Shown in pieces: positions 1 through 6,596 of a stretch of DNA of 6,596 bases (within the stretch, counting starts at the first letter, position 1; every line of letters begins with the position of its first letter). The position numbers were made by a program, and so were the translations under genes. The stretch covers positions 1 through 6,596 of the forward strand of contig JAKLHH010000437.1 in assembly GCA_022710245.1 (NCBI GenBank), written 5' to 3'. The notes under the pieces are model-generated. The model was not told the DNA's origin. It searched no databases and was given only the letters and a program-made list of their open reading frames with translations. This DNA comes from Myxococcota bacterium. GTDB taxonomy: Bacteria > Myxococcota > Polyangia > GCA-2747355 > JAKLHH01.

Positions 1-72
1 TGCTGGCGATCGGTGTCTGCGCCTGGACACGCTCGGCCCGTCACCGCGAGACGAGAGGACACGGTGCAGCGC

Positions 73-1290
73 TCAGGGCTGCGGCTCGAAGACGCGGAGC
101 ACCAGCTGCTCCGGCGTGATCGGCGGCTTGGCCGGCGAGGACTCGAACGAGTAGCGCTCGGCGCGCCGGTAGGCCACGTGGAGGCGGCCCTTCCCGTCGA
201 GGGCCACGCACGGCTGGCCGGTGATCAGCTCGCGCCGCCGGCAGCGGGTCGGCCCTGGCTGCTTCGCGCAGCCCTGGCTGCCGTCCGTGACCCAGCTCTC
301 GGGCCGCGCGCGCTCCAGCGTGGTGACGCTCCAGGAGCCGTCGTCGTTGTGGACAGCGTGGCGGAGCTGCGCCTCGTCGGTGAAGACCGCGTGGAGGCGC
401 CCGTCCACCGAGGCGGTCAATCCGAGGCCGACCCAGGGCTGCTCCCCGCCCTGCCGCGGGGGCGCCCGCCGGGCGATCAGCGTCTCCTTCCAGGGCCGCG
501 CCTGGCTGGTCGACCAGCAGCTGACGCGGTCCGCGGTCGCGGCGACCACGTGCAGCGCACCGGGCCTCGCCAGCAGCGCGGCGCTGCCGACCCTCGCCGC
601 GACGGTGGCGAACGTCCAGCGACGATCACCGCGCGAGCGCCTGGCGACCCGCAGCTTGCCGTCGCTGACGTCGACGACGCGCACGCCGATCGCGTCGACG
701 GTGAGGCCGACCAGAAACGCCCCCTGCGCGAGCGTCTCCTTGATCGGCTCCACGCGCCAGGCGCCGCTGGCGTTGGTCGCGTAGCGGAGCTCGAGCGCGT
801 CCTCGTGCGCCGAGATGAAGGCCAGGTGCGTCTTGCCGCGAGCGTCGAGAGAGAGGCCGCTGCTGAAGAGCGCGCCCTCCACGTCATCGCCGACGTGCGT
901 GACCACGCTCTGCCGCGCGACCCCGCGGGCCATCGTCGCGAGCATCACGCGGCCCTCGCGGAGGTAGGTCACCTGCGCGCTGCCCCGGGCGTCGAACAGC
1001 GCATCGAACCCGAAGCCCGGGCCGAGCTTCACCCGGCGCCACGCCCCACCTGCCCCGCCCGCCGCCCACCAGCCCTCGTGCCCGGCGAGGAAGTCCAGCG
1101 GGTCGCGCTCCTTCGCGTAGACCACCTCCTGGCGGCCGCTGGCGTCGACGCGGAGGGCCGCGCAGCTCGCGTCGTCGTCGAGCCGCTCGCCCGGTCGGGT
1201 CGCCGGGGGCGCCTCGGGAGCCGCTGAAGCGCGGCGTTCGCCGGAGACCGATCCGGCCAGCAGGAGCGACCAGAGGAGCAGGTGCTTCAT
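73..1290 (-). CDS. Exported protein with propeller-like repeats, function unknown
   Basis: 405 residues from the ATG at 1290. An in-frame GTG at 1305 would add five residues, but the ATG is preferred because GGTGAGG lies about 9 nt upstream and MKHLLLWSLLLAG then opens a normal signal peptide, with probable cleavage after ASA (about residue 23). The mature protein carries about seven degenerate repeats of the form 'D..G..HV.Y...(x)..L.YA....G.W', near residues 48-59, 99-120, 148-183, 198-225, 244-261, 295-325 and 364-380. Clear examples are LDARGKTHLAF, SVDGRLHAVF and LDGKGRLHVAY. Such spacing is typical of six- or seven-bladed beta-propellers (BNR/sialidase-like or PQQ-like sheets), but no sialidase Asp-box or active site is apparent, so it may be a binding or scaffold protein. 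Four of the six cysteines lie in the second half (C258, C341, C350, C361). It is the last gene of the probable minus-strand operon, 93 bp after the lipoprotein gene. The fold is inferred from repeats only and the function is unknown. Confidence 0.8.
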   Translation of the reverse strand: MKHLLLWSLLLAGSVSGERRASAAPEAPPATRPGERLDDDASCAALRVDASGRQEVVYAKERDPLDFLAGHEGWWAAGGAGGAWRRVKLGPGFGFDALFDARGSAQVTYLREGRVMLATMARGVARQSVVTHVGDDVEGALFSSGLSLDARGKTHLAFISAHEDALELRYATNASGAWRVEPIKETLAQGAFLVGLTVDAIGVRVVDVSDGKLRVARRSRGDRRWTFATVAARVGSAALLARPGALHVVAATADRVSCWSTSQARPWKETLIARRAPPRQGGEQPWVGLGLTASVDGRLHAVFTDEAQLRHAVHNDDGSWSVTTLERARPESWVTDGSQGCAKQPGPTRCRRRELITGQPCVALDGKGRLHVAYRRAERYSFESSPAKPPITPEQLVLRVFEPQP

Positions 1291-1383
1291 CGACGTGGAC
1301 CTCACCGGGCGAGAGTCCCATGATACCGCCGGGCGCCGGGGGGCAGAGCGAGAAGAGTTCCTTCAGCCCTGGCCGCAGGCGCG

Positions 1384-1725
1384 TCACCGCGTCTCGTGTC
1401 CGCCCTCCGTGTCCAGACCGCACTCGAGCAGCGATCTCCGCCAGGCGGCGGCGAGCGAGGAGCGCCTCGCCAGCGCGGTCGCCAGACAGCCCTTGTACCC
1501 GTCGCAACCCGAGGCCTGAGCGCACTCGGTCAGCGGGCCGAAGCTCTTCGCGCACTCCCTCAGGAACTGGTCCTTGTCCGGATCCCGCTTGCTCCAGCTA
1601 CATCTGACCTGCGCCTCGAAGAGCCGCTCGCACGGCGTGGGGCGTGAGCAGCCGCCCAGCTGGATGACCGCCGCGACGAGGAGCGCCGCCGACCTCCAGA
1701 GTCGCCAGCCACGATGCCGCGTCAT
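1384..1725 (-). CDS. Small cysteine-rich lipoprotein, function unknown
   Basis: 113 residues. The start is set by a strong ribosome binding site just upstream (GGAGGAGGG) and by the lipoprotein signal that follows: basic n-region MTRHRGWRLWR, hydrophobic stretch SAALLVAAVIQ, then the lipobox LGGC with Cys26 as lipidation site. A GTG at 1764 overlapping the upstream stop (GTGA) would add 13 charged residues ahead of the signal, so it is less likely. The mature part has seven further cysteines (residues 32, 42, 58, 68, 74, 80, 102) with a regular 'C-x9-C' start and 'C-x5-C-x5-C' centre. This suggests a small helical, disulfide-bonded protein in the periplasm or on the outer membrane. I do not recognise a named family. 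It begins 35 bp after the TPR-like gene and precedes the propeller gene, all on one strand, so it is probably co-transcribed with both. Confidence 0.78.
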   Translation of the reverse strand: MTRHRGWRLWRSAALLVAAVIQLGGCSRPTPCERLFEAQVRCSWSKRDPDKDQFLRECAKSFGPLTECAQASGCDGYKGCLATALARRSSLAAAWRRSLLECGLDTEGGHETR

Positions 1726-1729
1726 GATG

Positions 1730-1738
1730 CCCTCCTCC
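1730..1738 (-). promoter_or_regulatory. Strong ribosome binding site of the lipoprotein gene
   Basis: Read on the minus strand, GGAGGAGGG ends 4 nt before the ATG at 1725 and fits the anti-Shine-Dalgarno sequence well. It is what decides the ATG over the upstream GTG at 1764. Confidence 0.7.
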
Positions 1739-1760
1739 GGACGAGATCTGTGGGCACGCC

Positions 1761-2435
1761 TCACCTCGGCTGCGTCAGCTCCAGCACCGCCGTCAGGCTG
1801 CGCTGGCAGCGTCGACGATCCAGCGCGGCGGCCCGCGTCGTCGCGGCCAGCGCCTCGCGGTAGCGCTGCGCGGCCTGGCTGAAGAACGTGCTGGCCGCGA
1901 GCAGATCGCCGAGGCGCTCGAGGGTGGGAGCGCCCCCGGTCGCCACCTCGCTGGCGAGCCTCTGCTCCAGCTCCCGCGGCTCCACCTGCTTGGCCGCGTA
2001 GAGCTCGGGGAGCGTCTGACGGTTCAGCCAGCGTCCGAGGATCGTCCCCGGTCCCGGTGGGCGAGGCCCCGGCGCGCCGATGCGCGGGAACGGACCGCCG
2101 GGCGGGCGCTCTGGCCGCTGCGAGGGTGGCCGACTCCGCTGCCAGATCTCCAGCATGCGGCCCCGCACGACGCTGTGCTCGTCCCAGCGGCCCTGCCTGC
2201 TGTAGACCCTCGCCAGCACGCCGAGCGTCTGAGTGAGCCCACCGTCGGTCGCCCCCAACCTGTCCTGCCGGAGGGAGAGCGCCCGCAGGAGCAGCTGCTC
2301 AGCCAGCCGGAGATCCGTGTTGACCCGCCCGGCCCGCTCCTCGAGTCGCGCGGCCTGCTGCAGAGGGTCCGGCGGCGCCGCACGCCCGACGCCAGCGAAG
2401 GAGAGGATCGCGCAGAGGAACGACGGCAGCTTCAT
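1761..2435 (-). CDS. Exported TPR-like protein, function unknown
   Basis: 224 residues. The ATG at 2435 is preceded by GAGG seven nt upstream and opens a signal peptide (MKLPSFLCAILSFAGVGRAA, cleavage near residue 20). Residues about 45-97 form a tetratricopeptide-like helical pair of the kinesin-light-chain type: AEQLLLRALSLRQDRLG, then LGVLARVYSRQGRWDE, then VVRGRMLEI. A Pro/Gly/Arg-rich segment (about 101-130) follows, then a second helical region (about 140-222) containing another TPR-like stretch (FFSQAAQRYREALAA). TPR units bind proteins, so this is probably a periplasmic scaffold or adaptor; no catalytic motif is seen. It is the first clear gene of the minus-strand group and is divergent from the kinase across a 256-bp region. 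The partner is unknown. Confidence 0.8.
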   Translation of the reverse strand: MKLPSFLCAILSFAGVGRAAPPDPLQQAARLEERAGRVNTDLRLAEQLLLRALSLRQDRLGATDGGLTQTLGVLARVYSRQGRWDEHSVVRGRMLEIWQRSRPPSQRPERPPGGPFPRIGAPGPRPPGPGTILGRWLNRQTLPELYAAKQVEPRELEQRLASEVATGGAPTLERLGDLLAASTFFSQAAQRYREALAATTRAAALDRRRCQRSLTAVLELTQPR

Positions 2436-2444
2436 CCTTCCACC

Positions 2445-2573
2445 TCAGCCGCGCAGAGCGCGCCAGATGGGCCGCGCGAGCGATGGGACCAGCGTAGCGC
2501 CGATGCGCGCGAGGCACCAGCTGCAGACGAGGCAGACGAGCAGCGTCGACTCGCCGCCACGCTCGACTGCCAC
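2445..2573 (-). CDS. Possible small membrane protein (42 residues), doubtful
   Basis: This frame starts with GTG at 2573 and stops 9 bp before the TPR-like gene's ATG. AAGAGG lies about 5 nt upstream of the GTG as a plausible ribosome binding site. After a short polar start (MAVERGGES) comes a hydrophobic, cysteine-containing stretch, TLLVCLVCSWCLARIGATLV, and then a basic end (ARPIWRALRG). Nearly all third positions are G or C, but in DNA this GC-rich that is weak support. It may be a small inner-membrane protein leading the operon, or chance within the divergent promoter region. I do not recognise it. Confidence 0.25.
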   Translation of the reverse strand: MAVERGGESTLLVCLVCSWCLARIGATLVPSLARPIWRALRG

Positions 2574-2691
2574 CCCCCGCCTCTTCGAGCCCACCAGCAG
2601 AGGCTGGCCGGGAGCTAGGTGTCGATCGAGGAGGCCGCGGCGCACCTCGGAGATGCTAAGATGGCCGGACCTACCTACGGCAGCGGGGCGG

Positions 2692-4829
<2,138 letters not shown>

Positions 4830-4833
<4 letters not shown>

Positions 4834-5258
4834 GGGAGCGATCGACCAGGGCAACAGCTTGCCACGACCACGCGATGCTTGGCCAGCTCGCCACCGAAGC
4901 GGGACCGTGCCGGGACGGCGTCTGCTACACATCACGCAAAGAAGCGCGCCTGCATCCATTCTTCGCGCCACCTGGCATGATCGCCATGCTGGCCGAGGGG
5001 ATGGCCAAGGCCTCGAAGGAGATCCCCGAGTTCTCGCGGCTCGGAGCCGACGGCCAGTTCTTCTGGGGCACGATCTACTACAACGCCGGGGAGACGATCG
5101 CGCGGCGCGAGCTTGCAAGCCACGGCCCGAACTACTACCAGCAGCCCTACAGCGGGTCCAAGAAGAGCTCCGGAAGGAGCGCGCAGTACCAGGCGCTGAA
5201 ACGGATGGCGGCGATGGGCTACCTGATGCGGACCTCGCAGAGCGTCAGCGCCAAATGA
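4830..5258 (+). CDS. Orphan reading frame, possibly a 5'-truncated gene remnant
   Basis: 142 residues if read from the GTG at 4830, which overlaps the kinase stop (GTGA). Other in-frame starts are ATG 4875 and ATG 4977. None has a recognisable ribosome binding site. Codon bias is weak and mixed before about 4970 and strong afterwards, so only the last ~93 codons look like long-established coding sequence. That part reads MIAMLAEGMAKASKEIPEFS, then QFFWGTIYYNAGE (YYNAGE at residues 83-88), HGPNYYQQPY and KRMAAMGYL. The YYNAGE stretch resembles the A/S-Y-N-A/S-G-E/P element near the C terminus of SLT-type lytic transglycosylases, but the catalytic glutamate region is absent, so this is only a hint. 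No signal peptide is seen from any start. Its stop overlaps the kinase-like fragment by ATGA, suggesting that both came from one former operon. It could be a real short gene or the tail of a lost one. Confidence 0.45.
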
Positions 5259-5383
5259 CCAGCAGCAACCCCTCTTCCTGGGAGCCCTACGTTCTGCTCA
5301 AGCACCTCGGCACCGGCGGGCTTGGCGAGACCATCATCGCCGGGGCGGCATGGGGTGGCTCCGCTCCCAAGGCAAGGCTCTGA
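5255..5383 (+). pseudogene. N-terminal remnant of a second Ser/Thr protein kinase
   Basis: A 42-residue frame starts with ATG at 5255, overlapping the previous stop as ATGA, and ends at TGA 5381-5383. Its beginning has the layout of a Hanks-type kinase N terminus: YVLLKHLGTGGLGETIIAGA at residues 12-31. The tyrosine (12), the loop glycines (19, 21, 22, 24) and glutamate 25 fall at exactly the same residue numbers as in the intact kinase upstream (YRILRRIGGGGMGEVY). After about residue 32 the similarity ends: no VAIK-type lysine follows in context, and neither other forward frame up to 5573 shows HRD, DFG or APE. This indicates a 3' truncation by deletion, not a simple frameshift. The sequence is not a recent copy of the upstream kinase, because the residues around the loop differ. 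It could still be expressed as a short peptide, but a function is unlikely. Confidence 0.6.
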
Positions 5384-5423
5384 ACACCCGGCCTCCTGCA
5401 CGAGATCAGCCCGACCGCCCTGC

Positions 5424-5465
5424 TCGGCCGGCAGGCGGCAAGGGCGGCAAGGCCTTGCCGGCCGA
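5424..5465. repeat. Palindrome-rich inverted repeat in the spacer
   Basis: TCGGCCGGCAGG (5424-5435) pairs with CCTTGCCGGCCGA (5453-5465) with one bulged base. Nested within it is a perfect 16-bp palindrome CGGCAAGGCCTTGCCG (5445-5460) and a tandem 9-bp repeat GCGGCAAGG. The RNA could fold into a strong hairpin. No T-run follows, so it is not a standard intrinsic terminator. It may instead be a dispersed intergenic palindrome, a protein-binding site or a deletion hotspot. The strand of action is unclear. Confidence 0.55.
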
Positions 5466-5531
5466 TGGCGAGCGCTGGCCAGGCGTGAGCGGGTGGAGCG
5501 GCCAAGCGCGTGAGGCGCAACGCGGGCCCAC

Positions 5532-5547
5532 TGGACCGACGGTTGCA
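5532..5547 (+). promoter_or_regulatory. Candidate sigma-54 (-24/-12) promoter of the protease gene
   Basis: TGGACCGACGGTTGCA matches the sigma-54 consensus TGGCAC-N5-TTGCA at the GG (5533-5534) and at the complete TTGCA, with exactly 10 nt between the GG and GC elements. Transcription would begin near 5558, leaving a leader of about 16 nt that still contains the ribosome binding site. Two positions of the -24 element differ (ACC for CAC). Sigma-54 promoters are common in myxobacteria. No activator site is identified. Confidence 0.38.
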
Positions 5548-5563
5548 GAGACCTCCTCCAAAC

Positions 5564-5570
5564 GGAGGTG
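5564..5570 (+). promoter_or_regulatory. Ribosome binding site of the protease gene
   Basis: GGAGGTG lies 3 nt before the ATG at 5574 (5 nt counted from GGAGG), a near-perfect Shine-Dalgarno sequence. It fixes the start of the last gene and indicates efficient, independent initiation. Confidence 0.75.
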
Positions 5571-5573
5571 ACG

Positions 5574-6596
5574 ATGCGACGAGCCGTGCTGGTCTGCCTG
5601 GTCCTCTCTGCCTGCACCGGTCAGCTCTCCGATCCGGGACAGGGCTCCGGCCTCGACGGAGGCCGTCTCCCGAACATCGTGAACGGCGCGCCGACCAGCG
5701 GGTTTCCGTCGGTGGTCATGCTGCTCGGGAAGGACAGCGAGGGCAGCTGGCTCTGCACCGGGACGGTCATCAGCGACCACGCGGTGCTCACGGCCGCGCA
5801 CTGCGTGGAGGGCGCAGGGAGCATCACGGGGAAGGCGGATGGAGCCGTCTTCGGGGGCGCCAGCACCGCCGCGGCGACCTCGTGGGTCTACCACCCGGGG
5901 TGGACCGGGACACCGGGCGTGGACGACGTGGCGGTGGTCATCTTCGGCTCTCAGACCATCACCGCGCCGCCCTCGCCGCTGCTCGGCGCCGCCCCGATGG
6001 TCGGTCAGCAGCTGGTCCTCGTCGGGTATGGGGTCACCAGCTACAGCGGCAGCGACTCCGGGCTGAAGCGCACCGCGACCAGCGCCATCTCCACCATCCA
6101 GGGCCTGACCTTCAAGTTCGCCAGCGCCGGTGGGGGCAACATCTGCTTCGGCGACTCGGGAGGCCCGAGCTTCTTCGCCTCGGGCGCCCTCGCCGGAGTG
6201 CACTCGGCGACGCAGGGCAAGAGCTGCGCGGTCGGCATCGACATGCGCGTCGACCAGTACGTGAGCTGGATCCAGGGGCAGGCGCCGGGCTCGACCGTGA
6301 TCGGAGCCGCTCCCCCACCCGCGAGCCCCGACGCGGGGACGCCCGCTCCTCCGCCGGCGACGGGAGGCGGGTGCGCGACGGGCGCCGCGGGCTGCGGCGG
6401 CTGCTCCTGCCAGGCGTGCGTCTGCGGCCAGGACCCGTACTGCTGCAACAACGAGTGGGACTCGATCTGCGTCAAGGAGTGCAAGGCCTGCGGCGGCTGC
6501 GGCGCCGCGCCCTCCCAGCCCGACAGCGGAGCCGCTCCCCCACCCGCGAGCCCCGACGCGGGGACGCCCGCTCCTCCGCCGGCGACGGGAGGCGGG
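5574..6596 (+). CDS. Putative lipoprotein S1-family serine protease with repeated Cys-rich module (3' end outside window)
   Basis: 341 codons are visible with no stop, so the gene runs off the window. MRRAVLVCLVLSAC gives a short lipoprotein signal with lipobox LSAC (Cys14). The chymotrypsin-fold domain spans about 35-234: IVNG (35-38), TAAHC with His76, Asp118 in VDDVAVVIF, and CFGDSGGP with Ser195. The triad is complete, and Asp194 can pair with the new N terminus after activation. C61-C77 and C191-C218 match two classical disulfides. The residue six before the serine is Asn189 rather than Asp, so cleavage after Arg/Lys is not expected. Activation would require a cut after Asn34 (RLPN/IVNG). 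A Pro/Ala linker (244-266) leads to a module with 12 cysteines (267-309) around CVCGQDPYCC and WDSIC, and then the same linker begins again at 319. The protein is expected to act in the periplasm or at the cell surface. The substrate is unknown. Confidence 0.92.
   Translation, partial: MRRAVLVCLVLSACTGQLSDPGQGSGLDGGRLPNIVNGAPTSGFPSVVMLLGKDSEGSWLCTGTVISDHAVLTAAHCVEGAGSITGKADGAVFGGASTAAATSWVYHPGWTGTPGVDDVAVVIFGSQTITAPPSPLLGAAPMVGQQLVLVGYGVTSYSGSDSGLKRTATSAISTIQGLTFKFASAGGGNICFGDSGGPSFFASGALAGVHSATQGKSCAVGIDMRVDQYVSWIQGQAPGSTVIGAAPPPASPDAGTPAPPPATGGGCATGAAGCGGCSCQACVCGQDPYCCNNEWDSICVKECKACGGCGAAPSQPDSGAAPPPASPDAGTPAPPPATGGG
6302..6371 (+). repeat. 70-bp direct repeat, copy 1 (protease linker)
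   Basis: This encodes the Pro/Ala-rich linker (GAAPPPASPDAGTP onwards, ending TGGG) between the protease domain and the first cysteine-rich module. It is identical base for base to 6527-6596, 225 bp (75 codons) downstream, so the repeat unit is linker plus cysteine module. Confidence 0.95.
6527..6596 (+). repeat. 70-bp direct repeat, copy 2, cut by the window end
   Basis: Identical to 6302-6371 up to the last base of the window, so the true repeat is probably longer and may continue into a second cysteine-rich module. The flanks differ (GACAG before this copy, GTGAT before copy 1). The lack of any silent change suggests a recent duplication or ongoing gene conversion. Confidence 0.95.

Noticed and set aside
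1..72. Left edge of the window as part of a gene
   Set aside because: There is no start, ribosome site or stop that can be tied to a gene, and no terminator hairpin after the propeller gene is evident.
13..1227. Long plus-strand open frame opposite the propeller gene
   Set aside because: It is the antisense shadow of a well-supported gene with a signal peptide and regular repeats. The translated product is rich in Arg, Ala and Pro with no recognisable fold.
2484..2498. Sigma-54-like TGG...GC element about 195 bp before the kinase
   Set aside because: The spacing fits, but the -12 part reads TAGC rather than TTGC and the distance to the gene is long. Such matches are frequent by chance in GC-rich DNA.
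2657..2662. TAAGAT as a -10 box for the kinase
   Set aside because: It is the most AT-rich spot upstream and suitably placed, but no acceptable -35 element lies 16-18 nt before it, so it is not listed as a promoter.
2233..2691. N-terminal extension of the kinase frame by 153 residues
   Set aside because: The extension overlaps the divergent TPR-like gene, has poor codon bias and Arg/Ser-rich noise, and the kinase domain normally starts near the N terminus.
5406..6203. Long minus-strand open frame across the protease
   Set aside because: It lies antisense to the S1 protease with its complete catalytic motifs, and its composition (Gly, Arg, Ala, His rich) is that of a shadow frame.

Overview
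The window is about 70% GC with strong G/C preference at third codon positions. It looks like chromosomal DNA from a myxobacterium-type organism (Myxococcota, former Deltaproteobacteria). This is an inference from three traits: a Hanks-type Ser/Thr kinase with a transmembrane segment and a long extracytoplasmic tail, several exported proteins and lipoproteins, and a secreted protease with PDAG-type Pro/Ala linkers and a DPYCC...WDSIC cysteine module of a kind I associate with that phylum. No tRNA, rRNA, CRISPR array, transposase or integrase is visible.

Layout. On the minus strand (2435 down to 73) three genes are read in the same direction and look like one operon: an exported protein with a TPR-like helical pair (1761-2435), a small cysteine-rich lipoprotein (1384-1725), and an exported protein with about seven propeller-like repeats (73-1290). 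A doubtful 42-residue membrane-type reading frame (2445-2573) may precede them. Divergently, on the plus strand, a complete transmembrane Ser/Thr kinase (2692-4833) has all catalytic motifs, one membrane helix, and a ten-cysteine C-terminal domain probably outside the cytoplasm.

From 4830 to about 5570 the sequence looks like a scar. An orphan frame (4830-5258) has convincing codon bias only in its second half. It overlaps by ATGA a 42-codon frame (5255-5383) that begins exactly like a second Ser/Thr kinase (glycine-rich loop) and then stops. A palindrome-rich spacer (about 5424-5465) follows, then a candidate sigma-54 promoter (5532-5547). The last gene (5574 to the window end) encodes a putative lipoprotein S1-family (chymotrypsin-fold) protease. 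It carries a 12-cysteine module, and its linker repeats exactly 225 bp later as the window ends, so the gene continues with at least the start of a second repeat unit.

How they may work together (inference): the kinase would relay an envelope-side signal to the cytoplasm, and the divergent exported proteins could be partners or unrelated neighbours. The protease appears to be an independent unit with its own promoter and a strong ribosome binding site. I see no firm evidence of a defence or mobile system. The most unusual parts are the kinase-fragment scar and the protease's modular cysteine-rich tail.
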